This document shows positions 1 to 8,466 of a DNA stretch of 64,000 nucleotides, in pieces; the stretch's first letter is position 1, and each line of letters starts with the position of its first letter. The notes beneath the pieces are model-generated. The model saw only the letters and a list, made by a program, of their open reading frames with translations. It was not told where the DNA came from and did not search any database. A program made the translations under genes and the position numbers. Origin of the DNA: Oscillospiraceae bacterium (GTDB taxonomy: Bacteria; Bacillota; Clostridia; Oscillospirales; Acutalibacteraceae); NCBI GenBank assembly GCA_031266365.1, contig JAISBE010000003.1, positions 1 to 64,000 of the forward strand. The letters are read 5' to 3'.

Positions 1-242
1 TCTATTTAACCTTTTTCGACAAGTTCTTCACAGCCCTTTCGTTCCTCCGCGCTCCTTTTCTCACCTTCTATCTCTATTATACCCCCTCTCCCTTCCTTTT
101 GTCAACATCTTTTTTCCCTATATGTTTTAAAAAATTTCAATATTAAGAAAAGATAGTAAAATCAGTCAATAATGATGCAGTTTTTATACACTTAATTAAT
201 GTTACTTTAAGGTATAGATGCATCCTAAAAATAAGCGCTCTA

Positions 243-271
243 TTGACATTATGGTTGTTTTATATTATAAT
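243..271 (+). promoter_or_regulatory. SigA-type promoter of tRNA-Leu
   Basis: TTGACA at 243-248 and TATAAT at 266-271 are separated by 17 bases, both perfect consensus hexamers, ending 16 bases before the tRNA. The stretch 1-242 upstream holds no gene I can support. Confidence 0.8.
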
Positions 272-287
272 TTATAATGTAAAGCTT

Positions 288-374
288 GCGGATATGGCGG
301 AATAGGCAGACGCGTACGGTTCAGGTCCGTATGAAAGAAATTTCATGCAGGTTCAACTCCTGTTATCCGCACCA
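288..374 (+). tRNA. tRNA-Leu (anticodon CAG)
   Basis: The acceptor stem pairs GCGGATA (288-294) with TATCCGC (364-370), followed by discriminator A and an encoded CCA. The anticodon loop TTCAGGT sits between TACGG and CCGTA, giving anticodon CAG (reads CUG). The long variable arm TGAAA-GAAA-TTTCA is characteristic of Leu/Ser tRNAs. The T arm has GTTCAACTC flanked by pairing CAGG/CCTG. It is the only tRNA seen in the window. Confidence 0.95.
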
Positions 375-532
375 AACTAACTATAAAATATGCATCCTGC
401 TGCATTTGAGGCGTTAAAAAATTGAAAATCGTCAAATATCAAAATTAAAAGCACAATTATTATGGTATAATTATCTATAAAGTTAAAACAGCACGAGACA
501 TAACTTTAAAACTAAAGAAAGCGGTGTGTGCA

Positions 533-1075
533 ATGAAGTTTTCACGCCAAAAAGATTGTGTAGTTCAGGGCGCTGCTATGTGGTGTCAGCTTGCGTGCTA
601 TTTGACGATTGTTAGATCCAGTAATACACGCGATGTTTTAAGGAAAATTAATTTTGCAAATGGTTTTGACTTAGCGCATCCAAATAATGAAGCCTTTATG
701 AATGAGATATTTCATGCTATAGGGCGTCCCCCAAATGTGGCTAAGGGATTTAGTTTAGATGAGTTCAATATTATCAATAGAAAATTCGGGTTTAATGTGC
801 CAATGCCAACAACATACGAAAGTATTGCGAATATGCCGTCTCGTCGCGCTTATTTTGATCTCTTTAATAGAAAAAGCGGATATATTATTTTAAAATTTCA
901 CACAGGGCAAGCTCGACACTTTTGCATATTAACAGATGTAAAAGCGGGTGGCTTGCTAATCTATAACCCCCAAGGACGCTATAATGAACCACTTACATTT
1001 AACAGTAACAACAATACTTATTATTGGGGTGAAGTAACTAATGGGTGGCCACTTGTAGCTTACCAAGAGTTATGA
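533..1075 (+). CDS. Putative papain-fold (C39-like) cysteine peptidase
   Basis: A protein of 180 residues with no signal peptide. I do not recognise a precise family. The ordering of motifs resembles papain-like and C39-like peptidases: a cysteine-rich N-terminal stretch (Cys followed by VVQGAAMW and CQLAC, within the first 25 residues), a His in ARHFCILT near residue 128, and an Asn/Gln in IYNPQG near residue 145, which would supply Cys-His-Asn. Bacteriocin-exporter peptidase domains and secreted C39-like effectors have this pattern. ATG 533 is chosen; an in-frame GTG at 524 is the alternative and neither has a strong ribosome site. It stands alone downstream of the tRNA and just upstream of two secreted paralogues. 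The family call is an inference from three short motifs. Confidence 0.55.
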   Translation: MKFSRQKDCVVQGAAMWCQLACYLTIVRSSNTRDVLRKINFANGFDLAHPNNEAFMNEIFHAIGRPPNVAKGFSLDEFNIINRKFGFNVPMPTTYESIANMPSRRAYFDLFNRKSGYIILKFHTGQARHFCILTDVKAGGLLIYNPQGRYNEPLTFNSNNNTYYWGEVTNGWPLVAYQEL

Positions 1076-1109
1076 AGTCAATTTATTTAAAAAACAAAGG
1101 AGTAAAATT

Positions 1110-1691
1110 ATGAATAAATTTTTAAAAAAAGCATTATCAATTTTAAGCGGTGCGTTTATGGTTGCATCTATGGTACCTTGTTCCGTTTTCGCAGAAATAC
1201 TACCAAACAATTTATCAATAAAAAATTCTGCTGTACTTCGCATTTTATATGCATTCACAAATCAAAAATCATTTAAAAAATTCCATACAGACGAACGCTA
1301 CCTGTGCACCGGCTCCATCAGTGGCACAGAATTAGATTTATCTAAAGCGGTTTTTGTGCTGAATCCTGACGATCTCTCTCATGTTACTATTATTGTCCCT
1401 GAAAGGAATAAATTAAAAAGACTTGTTGGACAAACTATTATTAATACATCACTAAACCCTAATCCTGAGAATGTAAAAGATGTTGTTGATTTTTTTAACT
1501 CTGCTGACAGTTCGGCATTCGATATTGCTGTAACTAATTTCAGGGTTTATGGGGAGTTTCTTCCTGCCTTTATTCCCTTTTATTACAAAAATCAAATAAA
1601 TGTTGAAGGCTTGTCACTGGATGAACCAAATTCACGGTTTTACCTTGAGTTTGGTGAAAAGCTTACAATTTCATTAAAAAAATCCAATTAA
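1110..1691 (+). CDS. Secreted protein, tandem paralogue 1
   Basis: 193 residues starting after a good ribosome site (AAAGGAG, 7 bases). The N-terminus is a classic export signal: MNKFLKKAL, a hydrophobic core, and a cleavage site after SVFA near residue 29. The rest has no motif I know and is probably beta-rich. It is clearly homologous to the next gene: shared signatures include LSIKNSAVL/LTIKNPAVL, GSISGT, SLNPNP and DEPNSRFYLEFGEK at the C-terminus. The two genes lie 15 bases apart and are presumably cotranscribed. The divergence between copies (roughly half the residues differ) indicates an old duplication under continued constraint. Function unknown; location outside the membrane is inferred from the signal. 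Confidence 0.75.
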   Translation: MNKFLKKALSILSGAFMVASMVPCSVFAEILPNNLSIKNSAVLRILYAFTNQKSFKKFHTDERYLCTGSISGTELDLSKAVFVLNPDDLSHVTIIVPERNKLKRLVGQTIINTSLNPNPENVKDVVDFFNSADSSAFDIAVTNFRVYGEFLPAFIPFYYKNQINVEGLSLDEPNSRFYLEFGEKLTISLKKSN

Positions 1692-1706
1692 TAATGGAGT
1701 AAAATT

Positions 1707-2270
1707 ATGAATAGATTTTTTAAAAAAGCTTTATCAACTTTAGGCAGTGCGCTCATGGTTTTATCCATGATATCTTGTTCTGCATCCGCAGAAAAAATAC
1801 TAAGCAATTTAACAATAAAAAATCCTGCTGTACTTCAACTTATACAGCAGTACATAAATCAAGACCCATTTAAAACACGCTACATAAATGATCGCTATAC
1901 GCGCAAGGGCTCCATCAGTGGCACCACGTTTGATTACCGCGAAGCAGTTCCTGTGCTCAGGCCTAATAATCTTTCTTGTGTTACTATTCTTGTTCCTGAA
2001 AAGAATAAATTAGGAAGGATCATTGGGTATACTACTATTTATATATCACTAAATCCTAATCCTGTGAATACGGAAGGTGTTATTAATTATTTTAACACTG
2101 CTGGCAATTCTGAATTCGTTTCAACTATAACTGGTTTTAACCTTCATGGAGGGTATCTTCCTTCTTTTGATGAAGATGCAGTAAAATTTGGTTTATCGCC
2201 GGATGAACCAAATTCACGGTTTTACCTTGAGTTTGGTGAAAAGCGTGAAATTATTTTACAAAAAATTTAA
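1707..2270 (+). CDS. Secreted protein, tandem paralogue 2
   Basis: 187 residues, the second copy of the preceding gene, with its own ribosome site (GGAG, 7 bases). The signal peptide runs to SASA near residue 29; SMISC could alternatively be read as a weak lipobox, so anchoring as a lipoprotein is not excluded. The body keeps the blocks GSISGTTFD, VTILVPEKNK, SLNPNP and the nearly identical C-terminal DEPNSRFYLEFGEK of its partner. No catalytic motif is visible. The last ~60 bases before the stop are also very similar at DNA level between the copies, suggesting recent gene conversion there. Confidence 0.75.
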   Translation: MNRFFKKALSTLGSALMVLSMISCSASAEKILSNLTIKNPAVLQLIQQYINQDPFKTRYINDRYTRKGSISGTTFDYREAVPVLRPNNLSCVTILVPEKNKLGRIIGYTTIYISLNPNPVNTEGVINYFNTAGNSEFVSTITGFNLHGGYLPSFDEDAVKFGLSPDEPNSRFYLEFGEKREIILQKI

Positions 2271-2423
2271 TTATAATCGCAGAATTAAGCTTTACTTTTA
2301 TATGTTGTTGACATCGGCGCATTAAACCTTAATTTTCTATTGTGATAATTATGAGCTTATTTAAATTTCATGATTATTTACTCGATTATCATATTATGAA
2401 TTATAGCAAAATCTTTATAAAGC

Positions 2424-3086
2424 TCACTCTAAAGCAATTAAATCGTTAAAAACTGCAACATGTTTAGACGTGATTTTTTGGTCCACGTGTAAACAGCCGA
2501 AGAACCATTTTTTGTAAGTAACATTTTCTGATAAAAAATCGAAAAATGTATTTAATGGATTGATATTTTTATTTTTCTCTAAAAGATTTTTTATATGAGC
2601 AGGCGGTTCATGGGTCAAAATATAGTCCACTTTTTCACCTATCTTATTTAAATTTTCTTTAGCCTGCAGCATCACCTCAATACTCGGCATCTCTTCTTTC
2701 CACCATTTGCCTGATTTGATTCGCATGTCTTTATCAGGGCTTTCTCCTCCCCCAAATGCAAAAAATGTTTTCCCATCTATCATGTAAATTTCGCCTCTCA
2801 GGGCGTGGTATAATCTTCCGCAAATATGGCGGACTCTTCCCCAATTATAAGTTTTTATCTCGTATTTGTTTAATAAATCAAAATTTTCGTGTTTGCCGTC
2901 CAAAAATAAAATTGAAAAACGAGAATTCCCCAATTGCTGGAGTGTTCGATGTTCCTTCTCTCCACCATCCCATATGAAACCAAAGTCTCCGCAGATGATA
3001 ATAGTGTCATTTTTTTTTAAATGCCTTATATTTTTACTTTCAAACCGACAAATTTCGCCATGCATATCCCCTGTCACGTAAACCAA
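2424..3086 (-). CDS. Calcineurin-like metallophosphoesterase
   Basis: A 220-residue phosphoesterase with the family's metal-binding blocks in order: GDMHG near the N-terminus, CGDFGF, DGKHEN (usually GNHE, so the Asn is displaced by Lys), THEPP, and FGCLHVD (usually GHxH). It probably hydrolyses a phosphodiester or phosphomonoester; the substrate cannot be read from sequence. I choose the TTG start at 3086 because AAGGAGAG lies 7 bases upstream and translation then begins MVYVTGDMHG, the normal N-terminus of the family. The longer GTG start at 3128 would add 14 residues encoding the ribosome site itself. Cytoplasmic. The two altered ligand blocks make activity plausible but not certain. Confidence 0.8.
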   Translation of the reverse strand: MVYVTGDMHGEICRFESKNIRHLKKNDTIIICGDFGFIWDGGEKEHRTLQQLGNSRFSILFLDGKHENFDLLNKYEIKTYNWGRVRHICGRLYHALRGEIYMIDGKTFFAFGGGESPDKDMRIKSGKWWKEEMPSIEVMLQAKENLNKIGEKVDYILTHEPPAHIKNLLEKNKNINPLNTFFDFLSENVTYKKWFFGCLHVDQKITSKHVAVFNDLIALE

Positions 3087-3365
3087 AATAATTCTCTCCT
3101 TTTTACAACTTACATTCCCACTCATCACCTAAAACGGCCCACACAGCAAAACTTCATATTTAATATCCAGAAACAGACCTTCTTTGCAAAATCAAAGAGG
3201 CTTGTTTTATGTTGATTTATTTTCTTTTTTCGTTTACTATATTATAAATATATAATACCATATGACGGTAGTTAAAACAACAGAAAATAGTAATTTTTGA
3301 TGTATATCGTCACTTGATTTGTAAAAAATAGCAGTAAATTTTATATTACAAAGAATGAGATTTTT

Positions 3366-4751
3366 ATGATTATAGATTTATTTAAACATTTAAAAACTTT
3401 TAACCCTTTCTCTATTTTTTCCTCTAAAAATGGCAAGTTAAATATTAAGCTAAAAATATATCTTACTTTGGCATTTTCAATAATATTTCTCAATTGCTCC
3501 AGTCAAATTGTTAACTCCATTAATTTTGACCCAAATTTTCCCACTACCTCGCAGTCTATTGTGCTCTTCAATTTAGATACCGATACAGCAATCTTCAATA
3601 AGAACGAAAATGAACGAATATATCCCGCCTCGCTCACTAAAGTAATGACGTATATCATCACTGCGAAGCTGGTAAAGGATTTCATCAACACCCAAGTAAC
3701 CGTAAAACAACGCGTTCTCAATGAACTACTTGGAACAGGCAGTTCGCTATCTTACCTCAAAGATGGCGAAACTTGGAATATGAAACAACTGCTAAGCGCT
3801 ATGATGATCGCGTCCGGAAACGATGCCGCTCTTGTTATAGCCGATCATCTAGGCCAAGGTGATACAGGCCGGTTTGTGGAATGGATGAACGAAGAAGCAG
3901 GCGAGCTGGGGTGCAAAGATACGCATTTTACAAACCCGCACGGCCTGCACGACGAACAGCATTACACAACGGCAAACGACTTAACAAAAATAGTAAAACA
4001 TGCATTACCACTGCCTGATTTTAAAGAAATCACCTCTAAATCTAGCTCAGATATTTTTGGCGAAGATCGCTATCCCTTAATCACAACGAACTCTATGATC
4101 GATTCCCGCCGTGGAGGCGATTATTACTACGAATTTGCAACTGGCATTAAAACTGGGTTTACCGACGAAGCCGGCCGTTGCATAATTGCGAGCGCTGAAA
4201 AAGATGGTTATCACTACATATGTGTTGCGTTGAAAGATCATAGTAATGAAAAAAATTGCGCAATGGTTGACTCTAAAAATTTATTCGAATGGGCATTTAG
4301 TACTATGGAAATCAAGTCTATTTTTGATAAAAATAAGCCGATAGGGGAAATAGCTTTAAAATATGCCTGGCAAAAAGATCATCTTCAATTAGCTTTAACG
4401 CAGGATTATTTCACCATTTTGCCGCAAGCTGTAGATCCAAATAGCGTTGATATTTCACTAAATGTGCCAAATTTAGTTGAGGCGCCTGTTAAAGTTGGAG
4501 ATAAAATCGGCACAGCAACGTTGAGCTACGAAAACCAAATTTTAACAGAAATTGATGTAATCTCGGCAGAAAGCGTTAAAAAAAGTCAACTACTCTCTTT
4601 TGTTGCCGCTTTTTTAAGTATTGTCACATCAAAGTGGTTTATAATCTCAGTAGTATCTCTCATTTTATTGATATCTATCTACATCATAATGGTGAGAATT
4701 TATAATCGCAATAGACGTGCTTTTAATAAGGTAAGGAGGCCCCGCAGATAA
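3366..4751 (+). CDS. Serine-type D-Ala-D-Ala carboxypeptidase (PBP5 family)
   Basis: 461 residues. It trims the terminal D-Ala of peptidoglycan stem peptides at the outer face of the membrane. All three active-site motifs are present: SLTK (nucleophile Ser near residue 89), SGN near residue 150 and KTG near residue 262. An N-terminal hydrophobic segment around residues 30-50 follows a basic 28-residue cytoplasmic stretch. A second membrane segment lies at residues ~418-440 before a basic tail, so the enzyme is membrane-held at the C-terminus by a true transmembrane helix rather than the amphipathic anchor of PBP5. The C-terminal beta domain of DacF/DacA proteins lies between. Its presence argues that this organism still makes a peptidoglycan wall. 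Confidence 0.9.
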   Translation: MIIDLFKHLKTFNPFSIFSSKNGKLNIKLKIYLTLAFSIIFLNCSSQIVNSINFDPNFPTTSQSIVLFNLDTDTAIFNKNENERIYPASLTKVMTYIITAKLVKDFINTQVTVKQRVLNELLGTGSSLSYLKDGETWNMKQLLSAMMIASGNDAALVIADHLGQGDTGRFVEWMNEEAGELGCKDTHFTNPHGLHDEQHYTTANDLTKIVKHALPLPDFKEITSKSSSDIFGEDRYPLITTNSMIDSRRGGDYYYEFATGIKTGFTDEAGRCIIASAEKDGYHYICVALKDHSNEKNCAMVDSKNLFEWAFSTMEIKSIFDKNKPIGEIALKYAWQKDHLQLALTQDYFTILPQAVDPNSVDISLNVPNLVEAPVKVGDKIGTATLSYENQILTEIDVISAESVKKSQLLSFVAAFLSIVTSKWFIISVVSLILLISIYIIMVRIYNRNRRAFNKVRRPRR

Positions 4752-4782
4752 TTTATAAAATTAAGCATAAGGAGTGTGTTAA

Positions 4783-6009
4783 TTGACCACGTTTAAAGAG
4801 CTGTATAAAAATTTGGTAAAAACCGAGTTGCAAGATCAAAATTTTGATAAAAATGACTTGAATTGCCTTTTAAATCCCAAATATAATGCTCCCAAACACA
4901 AAATCGGTGAATATTGCTGTTCAAATGAAGCTTATTCTGCCTGCGCAGGTAAACATCTTCTGGACGTATTGGTAAAAGACGAAAAGGGAAATCTTACCAT
5001 CGATAAAGCTCTCTGCATTGATTGCAAAGTAAATGTTGAGAATTGCAGCGCCAAAAAATTTGCGGCTAGCAAAGATGTGTTGCCAGTTATAAAGGTACTC
5101 ACCGACCAAAAAGGCCCTGTTTATGCTTTAATTGCACCAGCTTTTAATGGGCAATTTCGTGCAGATGTAACTCCAGGAAAACTGCGCAGCGCATTTAAAG
5201 CCTTGGGCTTTTGTGGCATGATAGAAGTAGCTTTATTTGCAGATATTTTAACCTTAAAGGAAGCTTTAGAGTTTGACCGAAACATAAAAAACGAAGGCGA
5301 TTTTCAATTAACGAGCTGCTGTTGCCCCATATGGATTACTATGATTAGAAAAATATACCATGAATTAATGCCTCATGTTCCCGGTTCGGTTTCTCCAATG
5401 ATAGCTGCTGGCCGAACTTTAAAGCGCATACATCCTCATTCTGTTACAGTGTTTGTTGGTCCTTGTGTCGCAAAAAAAGCAGAAGCAAAAGAAAAAGATC
5501 TATTAGGCGCAATTGATTTTGTGTTGACGTTTAAAGAAATGCAGGAAATTTTTAAATTCTCAAATCTCTTTCCTGAAAATATGCCTGAAAATATTAAAGA
5601 TCATTCCTCAAAAGCAGGAAGATGTTACGCCAGTGCTGGAGGCGTCAGCGAAGCCGTGGAAAAAACTTTGAAACGATTAAACCCCTCAAGAGAGATAAAA
5701 TTTAAATCAAAAATGGCGCACGGTGTGTCCGCTTGTAAACAAATGATCGAAGAAATACGTTCAGGGAATATAAAAGCCAATTTTTTTGAAGGAATGGGTT
5801 GCTTTGGGGGCTGTGTGGGGGGCCCGAAAGCAATTTTAGACAAAAATGAAGGTAAAAATAATGTTGAAAAATATGGTAATCAAGCAGCCTATGAAGTCCC
5901 AATAGATAATCCATACGTTATTGAGCTACTTCACATATTAGGGTTCGACACAGTAGAGCAATTGTTAAACGACAACGAACTTTTCACTAGAAAATTTGTA
6001 AATAATTGA
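4783..6009 (+). CDS. [FeFe]-hydrogenase, H-cluster domain protein
   Basis: 408 residues with a TTG start preceded by AAGGAG. The three H-cluster signatures are present: TSCCCPIW near residue 177 (L1), GPCVAKKAE near 226 (L2) and EGMGCFGGCVGGP near 336 (L3). The N-terminal part has scattered cysteines (YCC, ACAG, CIDC, ENC) suggesting one atypical iron-sulphur site rather than the two ferredoxin clusters of CpI-type enzymes. Family knowledge: such proteins evolve H2 or act as redox sensors in anaerobic Clostridia and need HydEFG maturases, none of which is in the window. It stands alone. Its last ~40 codons and 3' flank are duplicated immediately downstream. Confidence 0.85.
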   Translation: MTTFKELYKNLVKTELQDQNFDKNDLNCLLNPKYNAPKHKIGEYCCSNEAYSACAGKHLLDVLVKDEKGNLTIDKALCIDCKVNVENCSAKKFAASKDVLPVIKVLTDQKGPVYALIAPAFNGQFRADVTPGKLRSAFKALGFCGMIEVALFADILTLKEALEFDRNIKNEGDFQLTSCCCPIWITMIRKIYHELMPHVPGSVSPMIAAGRTLKRIHPHSVTVFVGPCVAKKAEAKEKDLLGAIDFVLTFKEMQEIFKFSNLFPENMPENIKDHSSKAGRCYASAGGVSEAVEKTLKRLNPSREIKFKSKMAHGVSACKQMIEEIRSGNIKANFFEGMGCFGGCVGGPKAILDKNEGKNNVEKYGNQAAYEVPIDNPYVIELLHILGFDTVEQLLNDNELFTRKFVNN

Positions 6010-6352
6010 ACCAAAAGCGCAATTTAATTATAAATAAAGCTAATTTAAGTGGCATATTTGGGTCCTGTCTAAAAAAGTCTTCGAGCGAAATCTAAATAAG
6101 CCATTAACAAACGAAACGTACTATGAAGTCCCAATAGATAATCCATACGTTATTGAGCTGCTTCACATATTAGGGTTCGACACAGTAGAGCAGTTGTTAA
6201 ACGACAACGAACTTTTCACTAGAAAATTTGTAAATAATTGAACCAAAAGTGCAATTTAATTATAAATAAAGCTAATTTAAGTGGCGTATTTGCTCCCTAT
6301 CTAAAAAAGTCTTCGAGCGAAATCTAAATAAGCCATTAACAAACGAAACGTA
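5889..6352 (+). repeat. 232-bp tandem direct duplication
   Basis: Copy 1 is 5889-6120 and copy 2 is 6121-6352, head to tail, equal in length with only a handful of substitutions (for example GAGCTACT/GAGCTGCT, AGCAATTG/AGCAGTTG). The difference clusters around the phrase following AAGTGGC. The unit contains the final 40 codons of the hydrogenase gene plus about 110 bases of 3' flank. Confidence 0.95.
6121..6241 (+). pseudogene. 3' fragment of the hydrogenase gene
   Basis: The second copy of the tandem duplication repeats the codons for the last ~40 residues (from YEVPIDNPY to the stop TGA at 6239-6241) without a start codon or ribosome site. It encodes the same peptide as the intact copy, so the duplication is recent. 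Confidence 0.85.
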
Positions 6353-6454
6353 ATTATATGCATTTTTTAAAAATTTGAAATATCAAATGCTAGCGGCTCT
6401 CTAACAAAAGTTTACTCGAATTTTTCAAAAATAAAAAAAATAAGTAAAAAACTC

Positions 6455-6483
6455 TTGCTTTTTTCTTCTCTTTAAGTTACAAT
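6455..6483 (+). promoter_or_regulatory. Promoter of the secreted-paralogue array
   Basis: TTGCTT (6455-6460), 17 bases, TACAAT (6478-6483). The same arrangement recurs before the third intact gene (8373-8401), with conserved T-rich spacer, supporting a real promoter. Bases 6242-6454 otherwise hold nothing recognisable. Confidence 0.65.
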
Positions 6484-6489
6484 AGGAAA

Positions 6490-6527
6490 TAGATTATCAA
6501 ATTTGTACACAAAATTTTGATAATCTA
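6490..6527 (+). promoter_or_regulatory. 5'-UTR inverted repeat before ribosome site
   Basis: TAGATTATCAAA (6490-6501) is perfectly complementary to TTTGATAATCTA (6516-6527). Given the promoter at 6455-6483, transcription would start at about 6490, so the hairpin would form the very 5' end of the mRNA, directly before the AAAGGAG ribosome site at 6530-6536. Only the right arm, or imperfect arms, survive before the other copies. It could stabilise the mRNA, gate translation, or be an operator. Confidence 0.55.
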
Positions 6528-6547
6528 TGAAAGGAGATTTAAAAATT

Positions 6548-7165
6548 ATGGCAAGATTTTTTAAACTTAACAAAAGTAAACCTGAGCAAATACCCTCGAT
6601 CCGCAAGAGCAAAATGAAATTGGCAGCAGCTCTGATCGCCTCGATGATGGCGCTGCCGGCGCTGGGGCTGAACACCAACGCGTGGGACGAAGTGTACTCA
6701 ACGACGAATATTTACACCCAGTTCTTCGACGTAGACTCCATACTTCCATTTATCTACGTCCTCTCCTTAGACGGGGAACACAGGGTCGTGCGATTAGTGA
6801 CGGGTATAATCTACCAAGACGGACCGTATAGCTGCGTGCAACTCCCCTGGAGGTGTCGAAATAGCTTTGCAATGTCGAATCAACCACTGCAGCTAGGTAC
6901 ACGTATAAATCCCGAAGATGACGTGGTGGTGCTGCGCAGAGTCTACGGACCGGGACCGACGATTGTTAGAGCTCCGGCTCATAGGGCCAGCCAGCCACCC
7001 GCCGTTACACCTAATCGACACCATGAACCGGCAACACCCTCGTCGTTACCTTGGCCAACTCTCCACTCAACTACGGACGGTGAGCGGCAAATTTTTGACA
7101 CAGGCCGCTATTTTACGGACATTTACGAACTAGAACCGGACCGCCCTCATAGGGTTGTGCGCTGA
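6548..7165 (+). CDS. Array member A: secreted effector-like paralogue
   Basis: 205 residues. The ATG at 6527 contains the ribosome site (AAAGGAG), so the start is ATG 6548, 11 bases downstream. Layout: a basic 26-residue N-terminus beginning MARFFKLNKSK and ending SIRKSK, a hydrophobic export core, cleavage likely after NTNA, then the family core domain (FIYVLSLDGEHRVV, PWRCRNSF, LQLGTRINPEDDVVVL), then a Pro/His-rich tail. It is closest to member F, sharing most of the core. It ends at TGA 7163 without a CaaX box. The same frame stays open for another 123 codons and a Pro-rich tail follows in a second frame, so this may be a truncated form of a longer protein. DNA is markedly GC-richer than flanking genes. 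Function unknown. Confidence 0.75.
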   Translation: MARFFKLNKSKPEQIPSIRKSKMKLAAALIASMMALPALGLNTNAWDEVYSTTNIYTQFFDVDSILPFIYVLSLDGEHRVVRLVTGIIYQDGPYSCVQLPWRCRNSFAMSNQPLQLGTRINPEDDVVVLRRVYGPGPTIVRAPAHRASQPPAVTPNRHHEPATPSSLPWPTLHSTTDGERQIFDTGRYFTDIYELEPDRPHRVVR

Positions 7166-7716
7166 GTTCCGACGGTGGGAAACAGGCCCACCAATGGCCT
7201 GAGTACGAAGATTGTCCTGGAAAGAACTCCACATACGTTACTGCTGACGACAGACGAATGCCTCTACCCTGGTGAAGAACCGGACATACGGGTTACCGCT
7301 CGCATTCTCGATCCCATTCATGGAGATAAACCAATCGTTTGTCAGGGAAAGTTCCCGATGGAACATTTTATACGCCCCTGGACCGATGACAACCCCTGCC
7401 TCTGCACGCGCCAGCGAGAACTCTTAGACGAGGTCGCGTGTAGCAAGAGCGCGCACAGAAGGGCCTTCCCGCCGCCAATGCAGGATGCAACCAAAATACC
7501 AAGCCGCGCCGACCCACAGAGGCGACAGATCCAATAGGAAACCGCCCTGCAACACCCAGCGCCGATAGCGCGCCCAGACCCCAGCCACCCGCAGCCCTGT
7601 CGGCACCAAGGCCGGGACCTAGGGCGCGGCTTCCACCGCCTCGCCCACCGGCGATCGCGCCCCCTCCGGTTCCGAAACAGCTGCCGCCGCAAGCGCTGGT
7701 CGATAGGCAAGCATGA
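7166..7716 (+). pseudogene. Decayed 3' part of array member A
   Basis: After the TGA at 7163 the same frame remains open to a TAG at 7535-7537, and includes LTTDECLYPGEEPD, reminiscent of the core-domain block of the family. From 7444 the neighbouring frame encodes a strongly proline-rich stretch (for example APRPQPPAALSAPRP and PPRPPAIAPPPVPK) ending at TGA 7714. The simplest reading is one longer ancestral gene broken by a nonsense codon and a frameshift near 7440. GTG 7175 could start a 120-residue product but has no ribosome site. High GC makes long chance frames possible, so the inference is moderate. Confidence 0.45.
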
Positions 7717-7784
7717 TATTTACGAACGGATCAGCAAACTTATACACTCTATTTTGATAATCTATGAAAGGAGATTTAAAAATT

Positions 7785-8276
7785 ATGGCAAGATTTTTTA
7801 AACTTAACAAAAGTAAGCCTGAGCAAATACCCTCGATCCGCAAGAGCAAAATGAAATTGGCAGCAGCTCTGATCGCCTCGATGATGGCGCTGCCGGCGCT
7901 GGGGCTGACAGCTCACGGCTACACAGAAATAGACGCTGGGGTGATGAACGTACCCTGCAACAAAACAGACTGGGACGGGCGGCCTAGTGTGCTCACTTGC
8001 ACCACCTGCGCCTGGGACAACCATGAGCGATACCCTTTCACCTACGCTCTTTCACAAGATGGACGAAACATCGTGGAACGACGACTAACACCCCTTCGGA
8101 ATCCATATTTGGACCAGCACGGCAGGCTTCTGTTCCTCATACCTAACGGACGCAGGCGGACCATTGTGCTGACGACACACAAGGTGCAACTTGGTGTTGC
8201 ACTTAACTCTATCCACAATGCAGTGGTGGTACCCTGGAAGGGAACGCCCGTCCAAGATCAGTGCCTACTTCTATAA
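7785..8276 (+). CDS. Array member C: secreted, C-terminal CaaX box CLLL
   Basis: 163 residues; start ATG 7785 after AAAGGAG. The first ~50 codons and ~40 bases upstream are almost identical to member A. The export signal ends at about LTAHG. The body has the weakly conserved core (FTYALSQDGRNIVE, IVLTTHKVQLGVALN) plus four extra cysteines early on. The protein terminates in Asp-Gln-Cys-Leu-Leu-Leu, an exact CaaX box of geranylgeranyltransferase-I type; Rac1 ends in the same four residues. Known biology: host prenylation anchors some bacterial effectors (Salmonella SifA, Legionella AnkB). Inference: after Sec export into a host cell this protein is prenylated and membrane-bound. No bacterial use for such a tail is known to me. 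Confidence 0.75.
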   Translation: MARFFKLNKSKPEQIPSIRKSKMKLAAALIASMMALPALGLTAHGYTEIDAGVMNVPCNKTDWDGRPSVLTCTTCAWDNHERYPFTYALSQDGRNIVERRLTPLRNPYLDQHGRLLFLIPNGRRRTIVLTTHKVQLGVALNSIHNAVVVPWKGTPVQDQCLLL

Positions 8277-8372
8277 TTACACAGCCAAGCAAGTTGCACA
8301 CCCCTCGGGCTATACTCCTTGAGGCGCAACATAAATATCCCCTAGGTCGCAAGAACAAAATTATATAACCTC

Positions 8373-8401
8373 TTGCTTATTTCTTCTTTTTAAATTACAC
8401 T
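8373..8401 (+). promoter_or_regulatory. Promoter of array member D
   Basis: TTGCTT (8373-8378), 17 bases, TACACT (8396-8401), with the same T/C-rich spacer as the promoter at 6455. A degenerate form of the leader inverted repeat follows (around 8412-8446). Confidence 0.6.
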
Positions 8402-8466
8402 TTAGAAATAGGCTATCAAATTTATACACTCAATTTCGATGATACATGAAAGGAAATTTAAAAATT

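Noticed and set aside
6000..6352. Insertion-sequence end
   Set aside because: The duplication contains no transposase and no terminal inverted repeats; it is a simple tandem copy.
7342..7849. Antisense frames with Arg/Trp-rich products
   Set aside because: They are mirror images of GC-rich plus-strand coding, have no ribosome sites and cross gene boundaries.
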